Part shown: one piece after another, positions 7,830 through 16,043 of the stretch
Numbering within the stretch: position 1 is the first letter of the stretch
Layout: every line of letters begins with the position of its first letter
Source: Nocardioides eburneiflavus
Lineage (GTDB): Bacteria > Actinomycetota > Actinomycetes > Propionibacteriales > Nocardioidaceae
DNA: 64,000 nt
Reading direction: 5' to 3'
NCBI RefSeq assembly: GCF_004785795.1
Contig: NZ_SRRO01000001.1
Span: 2,542,001 to 2,606,000 of the forward strand
The notes under the pieces: generated by a model
Told to the model about the DNA's origin: nothing
Database searches by the model: none
Seen by the model: only the letters and a program-made list of their open reading frames with translations
Program-made: the position numbers and the translations under genes

Positions 7830-9284
7830 CTAGGAGGCTCCGTAGGCGACTGGTGCCGTGAAGTAGAGCTCGACTCCGTCGTCGATGGCGATGAGCATGG
7901 CTGCTGCCTGGGCGGCGGGCAGCCGGGTGGTGCCGGTGTGGTCGACGAGGAACGCGCGGCCGTGCGGGGTGCGCCAGAGATGGCGCCCGGGACCGACGAC
8001 GCGGGTGGTGTATCCGCCGTGGGTCTTGGTGCGGTGGTGGCGCCGGCGCAGCGGGCCGGAGTTGTGGGGGCCGGTCTGCCCCGGTGGGCCGGTGTCGTCG
8101 TAGGGGACGGCGTGGTCGAAGTCGACGCCGTCGCGGTTGGCCGAGCGCGGGGTGAACGGGAAGCAGTCGCCGCCCGTCTGCAGCCAGACGTGGTCCTTGA
8201 CCACCTCGGGGTGCTCGTAGGCGTCGACGCGGCGGCGCATCCGCAGGTCGAGGACGGGCAGGACCGTGACGTCCGCGTGGCCGAGGACCTCGTGGAGCTG
8301 GGCGACGTCGATCGGGCCGACGCCCTCGACGCGGGCGACGCCGTCGCCGGTGCGCAACGCATCGTCGGTCAGGTGGACGAAGAGACGGCCGCGGCCCCGC
8401 AGCGACGCGAGGCGGCTCGCTGGCATCGACGCCAGCCGGTCGACGGTGTCGGCGAGGTGGCTGGGCCCCCAGGCCGGGACGGCTCCCGCGTCGGCGTCGG
8501 GCTCGGCGTCGGGCTGGGTGTGCTCGAGGAGGAGCGCGAGCACGTCGGCCGGGCGGGCCAGCCAGCCCATGGCAACGGAGCGCAGCTCGTCGTGGTTGTG
8601 GTCGTGGCCCATGGTGGTCGCGAGGATGTCGGCGACGCGGTCGACCATCGCGTCGACCCACGCGGCGTCACCGGCCGTGACCCGCGCAATGACGTGGCGG
8701 TAGCCGAACTTGTCGGACCGGGACAGCGACACGTAGCGCTGGTGGCGGCTGCGCTGCTGCTCGGCGCGATGGGTCTCGGGGTCGGCCTCGATCACCTTTG
8801 CGCGGGCGATCTCGAGGACGGTCGACGGTGCGTGCCCGCGGATGGCCTTCGCCACCGCACGGTCCACGCGGCCGACGTGCTCGGAGAGCAGCGAACGGGT
8901 CAGCACGGCGACCTTGCGGGCGACCCACGGCTCGCAGTCACCGGCCTCGACGACGGCCCACGTCGAGGGAAGCCGGTGGACCAGGTCGAGCCCGTCGGCG
9001 ATCAGCGCCCGCGTCGTTGCGGGATGGGTCTCGCGGACCATCGCCAGCTCGGGCACCGCGTGCTCGCGCAGTGGGGGAGTCCCGTCGCCGCCGGGTGTGA
9101 CCATCGGGTCACGATCGTCGCGAGAGTGCCCGTTGACGACCGCCCACTCGATCGCGAGGCGGATCTCTGCCACCTCGGCGAGGCGACGTTCCCGAAGGGT
9201 CGCCGCTGCCAGCCCCAGCACCTGCTCCGCGCTGGGCTCGCCAGCCGCGGAGGGCGACTGGCCGGCGACGGCGGATGAAGACAT
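7830..9284 (-). CDS. DUF222 / HNH endonuclease family protein (13E12-like)
   Basis: 484 residues in the DUF222-HNH family that includes the mycobacterial 13E12 repeat proteins. DUF222 covers about 15-330; the C-terminal HNH region (about 400-445) keeps the Asp-His pair (DFDHAVPY), Asn (HNSGP) and His (RRHHRTKTHGG) but lacks the zinc-binding cysteine pairs usual for the family, only one Cys being left (GDCFPF). The start is put at the ATG at 9284, close downstream of a LexA-type box, rather than at the frame's upstream limit. Biological role is unknown; members are often DNA-damage induced in mycobacteria. Confidence 0.85.
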   Translation of the reverse strand: MSSSAVAGQSPSAAGEPSAEQVLGLAAATLRERRLAEVAEIRLAIEWAVVNGHSRDDRDPMVTPGGDGTPPLREHAVPELAMVRETHPATTRALIADGLDLVHRLPSTWAVVEAGDCEPWVARKVAVLTRSLLSEHVGRVDRAVAKAIRGHAPSTVLEIARAKVIEADPETHRAEQQRSRHQRYVSLSRSDKFGYRHVIARVTAGDAAWVDAMVDRVADILATTMGHDHNHDELRSVAMGWLARPADVLALLLEHTQPDAEPDADAGAVPAWGPSHLADTVDRLASMPASRLASLRGRGRLFVHLTDDALRTGDGVARVEGVGPIDVAQLHEVLGHADVTVLPVLDLRMRRRVDAYEHPEVVKDHVWLQTGGDCFPFTPRSANRDGVDFDHAVPYDDTGPPGQTGPHNSGPLRRRHHRTKTHGGYTTRVVGPGRHLWRTPHGRAFLVDHTGTTRLPAAQAAAMLIAIDDGVELYFTAPVAYGAS

Positions 9285-9295
9285 GCTTGATTCTA

Positions 9296-9311
9296 TCGAA
9301 CATGTGTTCGT
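9296..9311. promoter_or_regulatory. LexA SOS box
   Basis: TCGAACATGTGTTCGT fits the actinobacterial LexA consensus TCGAAC-N4-GTTCGA with one mismatch at the final base; the arms CGAAC and GTTCG are perfect inverted copies. It lies 11 bases upstream of the DUF222 gene's start codon, where LexA would block transcription. Several mycobacterial 13E12/DUF222 genes are known LexA targets. Confidence 0.75.
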
Positions 9312-9423
9312 CCGGCAATGGCTCGGCGGGAGGTTGGGAGCGGACAATGGCGGCGAATTGACGCACCTGCCGGACGCGGCACAAGCCATTGGATGCGGGC
9401 GTTTGCAGTGTCGCTTGCAGGGT

Positions 9424-10251
9424 TCATTCCGGTCCGCGACCAGTCAGGATCGCGTGGCGGTCGAGGAAGTCTGCGAGCGCGTCCGCGACCTGGGGGGTAT
9501 GCGTCAAGGCCAAGGAGTGATCGGCCCCGGTGAGCAGGATGTCTTCGGTCTGGGGCAACCACGCGCGTACCAGGTCCCGGACTTCGGCGAACCAGAGACC
9601 GCTGTCGTTGCCGCTGACCTGCAGCACTGGGCAGTTGATGCGGCGCGCGTCCTCCACGTCGAAACGCCAAGACAGCAAGGCCGGCAGATCGGTGTCGAAG
9701 AACGTGGTGGTGTCCCGCTGCATCTGTTCGGCCGCGCCAGGCAGGTGCTGCTCCACCTCGGTCCGCCAGTCCGGCCCGATCACGAGGGTCAGGAACTCCT
9801 CCAGGGCCGCGCCCGGTCCGCGTGCCCGCCTAACGTCCAGGAGCCTGGCGTTCACCGCCCGGAACTCGGCCGAACTCGGCACGTGCACCGGAGGGGGTTC
9901 GATCAAGGTCAGGGTCTGGACGTGCTCCGGAGCATCAGCGGCGAGCTGCAAGGCGACGGCACCGCTGTAGGAGTAGCCGACGACGTGGACCTTGCGCAAA
10001 CCCAGAGCATGGATGAGATTTCGGCAGTCGACGGCATCGCGGATGACCGACCCGGGTCCTTGGACCGGGCTGCTACTCGTGTAGCCACGTCGGTGGTAGA
10101 CGATCGCGCGGTACGCACCACGCGCAACCAGTCGTTCGGCCAACGGTGCCAGCTCGTCGGCGGTCAGCGCCGTCTGAACCAGGACGACGGGATCTCCTGT
10201 TCCCGCGTCGTGGACCTCCAACTCGATGCCGCCGGCCTCTACGAGTGGCAT
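9424..10251 (-). CDS. Alpha/beta hydrolase
   Basis: 275 residues with the alpha/beta-hydrolase order of motifs: an oxyanion strand (VVLVQTA, about 22-28), the nucleophile elbow GYSYSG with Ser near residue 95, an acid in NDSG (about 216) and the catalytic His in DHSLAL (about 249). No lid subdomain signature allows the substrate to be named; similar proteins are annotated as esterases or haloperoxidase-like hydrolases. Start ATG at 10251. It stands alone on the minus strand between the DUF222 gene and a divergent membrane protein. Confidence 0.85.
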   Translation of the reverse strand: MPLVEAGGIELEVHDAGTGDPVVLVQTALTADELAPLAERLVARGAYRAIVYHRRGYTSSSPVQGPGSVIRDAVDCRNLIHALGLRKVHVVGYSYSGAVALQLAADAPEHVQTLTLIEPPPVHVPSSAEFRAVNARLLDVRRARGPGAALEEFLTLVIGPDWRTEVEQHLPGAAEQMQRDTTTFFDTDLPALLSWRFDVEDARRINCPVLQVSGNDSGLWFAEVRDLVRAWLPQTEDILLTGADHSLALTHTPQVADALADFLDRHAILTGRGPE

Positions 10252-10403
10252 AGACGCAGGCTAGTCCGCGACAACCCCCGCGCTCAGACCCGGCGACGAC
10301 CATCGCCCGGCTCGCGGCGAAATGACTGTCCGCCCGTCTGTCCCGCCAAGGCCCGGCGGACCATCACTCGCGCTAGGGACGCTGCCAGCGCATCCTTGAG
10401 CCC

Positions 10404-10952
10404 ATGGCCCAAATTGCAGCCCTTCGAACCGGCGGCACGGCACGGCTGGTCCGGATTGGCGGAGCGGCCGGAGTGGTAGGTGGGCTTGCTTGGGTCGTTA
10501 AGGGCATAGCGATACTCGCTGTGGATGAGCAGCCGCCGGTGGTGCTCGAACTCGCGCTTCCGCTGTTCGGCCTGAGTCTCGTGGGCGTTGCCCTCCTCAC
10601 GTCCCGGAGCGTCCGTCGGACCATCGTCGTCTGCTTGGCTTGGCTGGCAGTCGCTGCCGGACTGGTGGCATTGGTGAGCGAACTCCTCGACCTAGCCTGG
10701 GACGAGTCGATCGCCGCGGCGTCCCTGGCATTGCTGCTAGGGCAGCTGACACTCCCGAGAAGCGGCCGAGCACCGGCCGCATTAACGTTCTGGCTCGGCG
10801 TCGGAACACTGCCAGCCCTTGCAGTGGGAGGCGCCCTGGCCGAGATCGACGAGCGACTCCTCGAGATCCCCCTCGTATGCGTGGGACTCGCTTGGATGCT
10901 GGTGGGTTGGCTAACGCTGCGAACCTGGGATGCAGTTCCTGCATCGCCTTAA
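10404..10952 (+). CDS. Small multi-pass membrane protein of unknown function
   Basis: 182 residues with six hydrophobic segments (about 20-37, 46-64, 72-92, 98-114, 125-145, 155-172) separated by short charged loops; about half the residues are Leu, Ala, Val or Gly. I do not recognise a family. Codon use is less extreme than in neighbouring genes (more TTG, CTA, GCA), which together with the flanking orphan hydrolase suggests later acquisition. No ribosome site is evident at the ATG. Confidence 0.55.
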   Translation: MAQIAALRTGGTARLVRIGGAAGVVGGLAWVVKGIAILAVDEQPPVVLELALPLFGLSLVGVALLTSRSVRRTIVVCLAWLAVAAGLVALVSELLDLAWDESIAAASLALLLGQLTLPRSGRAPAALTFWLGVGTLPALAVGGALAEIDERLLEIPLVCVGLAWMLVGWLTLRTWDAVPASP

Positions 10953-10986
10953 CGGCCACGCTCGGCTTGTTGGACGCCGACTCGCG

Positions 10987-11037
10987 GCGCTGTGCAGCGC
11001 TTTGGGGACACGCCCCGTCTGGGCGCTTCGCAGCGCC
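10987..11037. terminator. Two hairpins between convergent genes
   Basis: GCGCT-GTGC-AGCGC (10987-11000) and GGCGCT-TCGC-AGCGCC (11022-11037) lie in the 156-base gap between convergent genes ending at 10952 and 11109. Neither has a T-tract, which is usual for high-GC actinobacterial terminators. Bidirectional termination is inferred from position. The rest of the gap shows no gene. Confidence 0.4.
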
Positions 11038-11108
11038 ACCCCGCTGCCAGCACAGCAACACGCTCGACGCATCAGCGGCACCCGGCCGCAGCTCGACACC
11101 CGCCGTAC

Positions 11109-12308
11109 TTACCGCGCCCGCCCCGTCGGCGTACACGCCCTCCGAGGCACTTCCTCGTCGTTGATGATCGCGCGGAACAGGGCGGGCGCCCGGTCGGGGT
11201 CGGCGATGAGTCGGTTGGGGTCACTGGGGGCGGGCAGGTTGGGCATCGTGCAGGTCTGGCTCTCGCCCGTCATCGCGAGCGCGAAGCGGCCCAGGTCGAC
11301 CGGGTTCATCTCCTCGTCGACGCGGATCGCGCCCGACGCGGCGTCGTTGATCCGCCAGTAGCGCACCGGGTTGAGGAAGGTCCACGGCGTGAGCGCCTCG
11401 TCGCCGAGCGCGCTGATCACCTCGCGCTGGCGGGCCACGCGGTCGAGGTCGCTGAGCGCGGTGACGTACCGCGAACGGGAGTAGCCGAGGGCGGTGAGGC
11501 CGTCGACCTCCTGGCACCCCTTCTCGATGTCCAGGCGGGCCCGCGGGTCCTTCATGTCCTGCTTGGGGCAGATCTCCACCCCGCCGAAGGCGTCGACGGT
11601 GTTGATCACGCTGCCGAAGCCGAGCTCGACGTAGTGGTCGATGTGGATGCCGGTGAGCCGCTCCACGCTCGCCACGAGCAGCGGGGCCCCGTCGATCGCG
11701 AAGGCGGAGTTGATCATCTGCGTGCCGTTGCCGGGGATCTCGGCGAGGGTGTCGCGGGGGATCGACATCATGGTGCGCCCGCCGGAGCCGGTGTGCAGCA
11801 CGATGATCGTGTCGGTGTTGGTGCCGCCGCGCTCGCCAGTCTGGAGCACCTTGCGCTGCTCGTCGGACAGGTCGTCTGCCTTGTCGGAGCCGACGATGAG
11901 GTAGTTGGTGCCGGGCTGGTCGTCGGGCCGGTCGCCGGACGGAGCCGCGTCGACCTTGTCGATCCTCGTCCAGTGGTAGAGCGGCACCCCGGCGAGGTAG
12001 ACGAGGACCAGCACGAGCAGCAGGGGGATGAGGCCGAGCCGGAACCGTGGGCGCCAGCGCCGCTTCCTCGGCCGCGGCGGCGGCGCGGCTGCGGACGTGC
12101 GCCCGGTGCTGGGCGGCTGACCACCTGACCCGCGGGCCTCGCGACGGGCCACCGGCATCACCCGGGTCTCGTCGGGACGCCCGGCCCCCTGCGCCTCCAC
12201 CCGCTGGGTGGCGTCGCTCGGCGGCGCCTGCGACGTGCTGCCGTAGAGCCAGTCGTACTCCGGTGTTCCCTTCTCGGGCATCCCGGAGCCCTGCGGACGA
12301 TCAGTCAT
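11109..12308 (-). CDS. LytR-CpsA-Psr (LCP) family glycopolymer ligase
   Basis: 399 residues: a cytosolic Pro/Arg-rich N-terminus (1-90), one transmembrane helix (about 91-111) and an extracytoplasmic LCP domain (about 145-385). Diagnostic pieces are NYLIVGSD, TNTDTIIVLH, MMSIPRDT, the GFGSVINTVDAFGGVEIC block and the Arg-rich SRSRYV...DLDRVARQ segment that binds the polyprenyl pyrophosphate. LCP proteins transfer wall polymers (teichoic acid, arabinogalactan, capsule) from lipid carrier to peptidoglycan. The start at 12308 is favoured over an in-frame upstream codon. It diverges from a thioesterase gene only 25 bases away and opens the galactan locus. Confidence 0.92.
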   Translation of the reverse strand: MTDRPQGSGMPEKGTPEYDWLYGSTSQAPPSDATQRVEAQGAGRPDETRVMPVARREARGSGGQPPSTGRTSAAAPPPRPRKRRWRPRFRLGLIPLLLVLVLVYLAGVPLYHWTRIDKVDAAPSGDRPDDQPGTNYLIVGSDKADDLSDEQRKVLQTGERGGTNTDTIIVLHTGSGGRTMMSIPRDTLAEIPGNGTQMINSAFAIDGAPLLVASVERLTGIHIDHYVELGFGSVINTVDAFGGVEICPKQDMKDPRARLDIEKGCQEVDGLTALGYSRSRYVTALSDLDRVARQREVISALGDEALTPWTFLNPVRYWRINDAASGAIRVDEEMNPVDLGRFALAMTGESQTCTMPNLPAPSDPNRLIADPDRAPALFRAIINDEEVPRRACTPTGRAR

Positions 12309-12333
12309 GACCGATGACGCTACCGTGCCGAGC

Positions 12334-12849
12334 ATGACCGAGCGCAGCGAGGGAATCACGGCGCGTCCGACGTCCTACAGCCGCGTGAGCCTGGGGATCA
12401 TGGCGCACTCGAGCGAGGCGAACCTGCTCGGCAACGTCCACGGCGGCGAGATCATGAAGCTCGCCGACTCCACGGCGGGGGCGGTCGCGCACCGCCACAG
12501 CGGCGGCCCCGCGGTCACGGCCGCGATGGACGAGATGACCTTCCTGGCGCCGGTCCACGTGGGCGACATCATCAAGACCTACGCCCAGGTCAACTGGGCC
12601 GGCACCTCGTCGATGGAGATCGGCGTACGGGTCGAGGCGCAGCCCTGGGGCAACGCGAGCGACGAGCCGGTGCACGTCGCCAGCGCCTACTTCGTCTTCG
12701 TGGCCATCGACGCGGAGGGCCACCCGCGGCCGGTGCCGCCGCTGGAGACCGAGACCGACGGAGACGTACGCCGCCGCCGCGAGGCGGAGATCCGGCGGGC
12801 GCACCGGCTGGCCCGCAAGGCCGAGATCGACCGCGGTCGCGAAGGATGA
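12334..12849 (+). CDS. Acyl-CoA thioesterase, hotdog fold (YciA-like)
   Basis: 171 residues. A single hotdog domain (about 12-140) with the acyl-CoA thioesterase signature GNVHGGEIMKLAD (His and Asp in the active-site helix region) and the later THAxx-like strand AAMDEMTFLAPVHVGD. The C-terminal tail is highly charged, Arg/Glu-rich and probably helical. It should hydrolyse acyl-CoAs in the cytosol; chain length cannot be read from sequence. Start 12334 is chosen over 12307 because the upstream ATG overlaps the divergent LCP gene's start codon. Its last bases overlap the following acetyltransferase (ATGA). Confidence 0.87.
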   Translation: MTERSEGITARPTSYSRVSLGIMAHSSEANLLGNVHGGEIMKLADSTAGAVAHRHSGGPAVTAAMDEMTFLAPVHVGDIIKTYAQVNWAGTSSMEIGVRVEAQPWGNASDEPVHVASAYFVFVAIDAEGHPRPVPPLETETDGDVRRRREAEIRRAHRLARKAEIDRGREG

Positions 12850-13457
12850 GGGACCCGCGCCACGTCCGGACGGCGCGGCTGTGGCTCGACGAGCCGGTCG
12901 AGGCCGACGCCGACGACCTGTACGCGATCCACAGCGACCCGGCGTCGTGGGTGCACTTCCCGTCGGGCCGGATGACCGATCCGGCGGCGGGGCCGGTCAT
13001 GGTCGGTGCCAGCCGGCGACGGTTCGACCGCGACGGGCTTGCGTACTGGTCGGTGCGCGACGCGGACGGCGGGCCGGTCGTGGGAAGGGGCGGGTGCGCG
13101 GTGCCCGACGAGGCGCTGGACGCCGACCCCACGGGACGCGGGTGGTGGAACCTGTACTACCGCTTCGACCAGCGGGTCCTCGGTCGCGGCTACGCCACCG
13201 AGATGGGCGCGACCGCGCTCGCGGCGGCGCGGTCCGTCGCGCCCGAGCGCCCCGTGCTGGCCTACCTCGTCGAGCACAACCACGCCTCGCGCCGCACGGC
13301 GGAGAGGCTCGACCTGCGCCTGGTCTGGCGCGGGCCGGACGCCGCCAACCCCGATCCGCATGCGGTCCGCCTCGTCTACCTCGACCGCGAACCGGACGAC
13401 GGGCTGGTCGCGGCCCTCGCTGCCGAGGGGATGGGCCCGGCCGGACTCGTCGGCTGA
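12846..13457 (+). CDS. GNAT family N-acetyltransferase
   Basis: 203 residues of the RimJ/RimL-like acetyltransferase type: the opening TARLWLDEPVEADADDLYAIHSD is typical, and the acetyl-CoA loop is seen at about 112-120 (RVLGRGYAT, fitting R/Q-x-x-G-x-G/A). The segment EHNHASRRTAERLDL matches the conserved helix after strand 5. Substrate is unknown (protein N-terminus or small amine). It is coupled to the thioesterase by a 4-base overlap and is the last gene before the second LCP gene. Confidence 0.87.
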   Translation: MRDPRHVRTARLWLDEPVEADADDLYAIHSDPASWVHFPSGRMTDPAAGPVMVGASRRRFDRDGLAYWSVRDADGGPVVGRGGCAVPDEALDADPTGRGWWNLYYRFDQRVLGRGYATEMGATALAAARSVAPERPVLAYLVEHNHASRRTAERLDLRLVWRGPDAANPDPHAVRLVYLDREPDDGLVAALAAEGMGPAGLVG

Positions 13458-13546
13458 CCCGGGTGCCCCGGCGCGTCGCGGGCGGCTGGGGCGGGTGTGA
13501 CTGGTGATACTGGGCGGGCTGACTTCCCCCAGCAGAGAGGCCCCCG

Positions 13547-15082
13547 ATGCCGCCCGTCCCGCCCCCCGGGTCCGCGCAGCCGCGGTTCACCACGCTCGAC
13601 CGCGCCCAGCGCGTCCGGTTCCGTCGCGCGGTGACGCTGATGCTCATGACGCTCGTCCTCCCGGGGTCCGCCCAGCTCGTCTCCGGCCGCCGCCGGGTCG
13701 GTCGCATCGCACTGTGGACCTGGCTGGTGCTGCTCTCGGGCGGACTTCTCACGATCGTGACGGCGTACTTCTGGCACGACCTGGTGTTCAAGACCGGGTT
13801 CCTCCAGTTCCTCCGCCTCTCGCTGACCTTGCTGGCGGTCGGGTGGGCCTACCTGTTCGTCGACGCCTGGCGCCTCGGTCAGCCGCTGACCCTGCAGCGC
13901 CAACACCGCCTCGCCGTGGTCGGGGTCAACGGCTTCCTGTGCTTCAGCGTCGCCGGCGCCCTGCTCTTCGGCGCCCACGTCGTCGGCGTGCAGCGCGACT
14001 TCCTGATCACGACGTTCGGCGACGGCTCCGCAGCCGACGACAGCCACGGGCGCTACAACGTGCTGCTGATGGGCGGCGACTCCGGAGCGGGGCGCTGGGG
14101 CCTGCGGCCGGACTCCATGACCGTGGCCAGCATCGATGCCGAGACGGGCAAGACCGTGCTCATCTCTCTGCCGCGCAACATGCAGAACTTCCCGTTCGCC
14201 GAGGGATCGGTGATGGCGGAGCAGTTCCCGGACGGGTTCGACGAGGAGGGGATGTACCTGAACGGCCTCGCGACCTGGGCGCTCGACCACGCCGAGCTCT
14301 TCAAGGGCTCGAAGAACCCCGGCGTGGACGCAACGATCCAGGGTGTCGAAGGCATCACCGGCCTCGACATCAGCTACTGGGCGATGGTCAACCTCGAGGG
14401 CTTCAAGGACCTCGTCGACGCCGTGGGCGGTGTGGAGCTCAACGTGCGCCAGCCGATCCCGGTCGGGCTGCCGCACGAGAAGACCTTCCACTACATCGAG
14501 CCGGGTGTGCGCACGCTGGGCGGGCACGACACGCTCTGGTTCGCCCGGGCCCGTGAAGGCTCCGACGACTACTCGCGGATGGCGCGGCAGAAGTGCGTGA
14601 TGAGCGCGATGCTCCAGCAGGTCAGCCCCCAGACGGCCCTCGCCAACTTCCAGAAGATCGCGGAGGCTGGCTCGGCGATGGTCTCCACCAACGTCCCGCG
14701 CGGCGAGGTCGGCCGCTTCGTCGACCTGGCGCTGAAGGCGAAGGGCCAGAAGATCGCGACGCTGTCGCTCGTGCCGCCGATGATCAACACTGCGAACCCT
14801 GACATCGAGCTCGTCCACGCCAAGGTCGCTGCCGCGATCGCCAAGGCTGAGGGTCGCAAGCCCGAGGTCCCTGCCGGCACCGTCGAGGCGGCACCCGAGC
14901 CGGAGACCGGGACGACGCCCGAGGCGCCAGCGGGCGGCGCCGACGGCAGCGACGAGAGCGCCGCCCCGCCGGCCGCCCCGACCACGCCCGAGGCGCCTCC
15001 TGCGGTCACCGGTGGTTCGCTGGGCTCGCTGTCCACCGGCTACGCCGCCAACCAGTCGGAGGACCTGGGCGCGGTTTGCTGA
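13547..15082 (+). CDS. LCP family protein with multi-helix N-terminus
   Basis: 511 residues. Four hydrophobic helices occupy 29-145, unlike the single helix of classical LCP proteins; the LCP domain follows (about 165-390) with YNVLLMGGDSG, LRPDSMTVASID, ISLPRNMQ, VDAVGGVELNV and the Arg pair in FARAREGSDDYSRMARQ. The C-terminal 70 residues are a Pro/Ala/Glu-rich, presumably disordered tail. It should ligate a lipid-linked glycopolymer to the wall. Start supported by an AGAGAGG sequence upstream. It immediately precedes the galactan transferases, with which it probably works; a GTGAC direct-repeat candidate lies at 13497-13510. Confidence 0.9.
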   Translation: MPPVPPPGSAQPRFTTLDRAQRVRFRRAVTLMLMTLVLPGSAQLVSGRRRVGRIALWTWLVLLSGGLLTIVTAYFWHDLVFKTGFLQFLRLSLTLLAVGWAYLFVDAWRLGQPLTLQRQHRLAVVGVNGFLCFSVAGALLFGAHVVGVQRDFLITTFGDGSAADDSHGRYNVLLMGGDSGAGRWGLRPDSMTVASIDAETGKTVLISLPRNMQNFPFAEGSVMAEQFPDGFDEEGMYLNGLATWALDHAELFKGSKNPGVDATIQGVEGITGLDISYWAMVNLEGFKDLVDAVGGVELNVRQPIPVGLPHEKTFHYIEPGVRTLGGHDTLWFARAREGSDDYSRMARQKCVMSAMLQQVSPQTALANFQKIAEAGSAMVSTNVPRGEVGRFVDLALKAKGQKIATLSLVPPMINTANPDIELVHAKVAAAIAKAEGRKPEVPAGTVEAAPEPETGTTPEAPAGGADGSDESAAPPAAPTTPEAPPAVTGGSLGSLSTGYAANQSEDLGAVC

Positions 15083-15113
15083 GCGTCGACCGCTCGCCCC
15101 TAGTGTGTACGCC

Positions 15114-16043
15114 GTGACCACCGGACCCCTGCCTCGCATCGTCGCGGTCGTGGTCACCTTCAACCGTCTCCCGCTGCTGGAGAAGCTCGTCGCACGGCTC
15201 GGCGAGATCGAGGGCCTGGCCGAGGTGCTCGTGGTGGACAACGCGTCGTCCGACGGCACGGGGGAGTGGCTCGCCGCCCGCCCGACCACCGCTGAGATCC
15301 CCCTGTCCGGTCGCACGCTGAGCACCAACCGCGGCGGCGCCGGCGGCTTCCACGACGGCCTCGCCTGGGCCATCGACCGCGAGGCCGACCTGGTCTGGCT
15401 GATGGACGACGACGGCCTCCCCGACGTCGACTGCCTGGAGCGGCTGCTCCTCGAGACCGACAACCTCGACTTCTGGGGTCCGCTCGTGGTCGACGAGGCC
15501 GACCCGGACCGGCTGGTCTTCCCGATCCGGCTGCCCGGCGGCACCCGGGTGGTGCACGCCGTCGACGACGTGCGCCGCGCGGCCCGCCGGGACCGGATCG
15601 ACGGCATCGTCATCCCGTTCAACGGCGTGCTCGTCACCAAGGAGCTCGTCGACCGCATCGGCCTGCCACGCGAGGAGTTCTTCATCTGGGGCGACGACCA
15701 CGAGTACCGCCTCCGCGCCGAGGAGGCAGGCGCCCGCGTCGCGACCGTCGTCACCGCCACCGTGCGGCACCCCAGCGTCGGCAACCTCGGCACCCCGATG
15801 ATGTTCGGCCGCACCACCTACAACGACTCGCCCAGCGACCTCAAGCACTACTGCATGGCGCGCAACAACCTGGTCAACCTCCGCGACTACCGCGGCCCGG
15901 TCCACGCGCTGGCCTTCGTGGTGAAGACCGCCTGGTTCTACACCTTCACCCGGCCGAGTCTCTCGCGGCTGCGGCTCAGCGCGAGTGCCATGCGCGCGGG
16001 CATCGCCGGCGACTTCGACGGCCACCGGAGGTTCCTGTCGTGA
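15114..16043 (+). CDS. GT2 glycosyltransferase, GlfT1-like galactofuranosyltransferase
   Basis: 309 residues with a GT-A fold: VVVTFNR at the nucleotide strand, VVDNASSDGTGEWL, an N-R-G-G-A-G-G-F loop and the metal-binding MDDDG. This is the arrangement of GlfT1/WbbL-type enzymes, which add the first sugars of galactan or the rhamnosyl linker to the lipid acceptor on the cytosolic face. The start is GTG at 15114, preceded by TAGTGT at 15101-15106 with seven bases between, so it is probably leaderless. It overlaps the next transferase by 4 bases. Exact linkage is inferred from locus content. Confidence 0.85.
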   Translation: MTTGPLPRIVAVVVTFNRLPLLEKLVARLGEIEGLAEVLVVDNASSDGTGEWLAARPTTAEIPLSGRTLSTNRGGAGGFHDGLAWAIDREADLVWLMDDDGLPDVDCLERLLLETDNLDFWGPLVVDEADPDRLVFPIRLPGGTRVVHAVDDVRRAARRDRIDGIVIPFNGVLVTKELVDRIGLPREEFFIWGDDHEYRLRAEEAGARVATVVTATVRHPSVGNLGTPMMFGRTTYNDSPSDLKHYCMARNNLVNLRDYRGPVHALAFVVKTAWFYTFTRPSLSRLRLSASAMRAGIAGDFDGHRRFLS

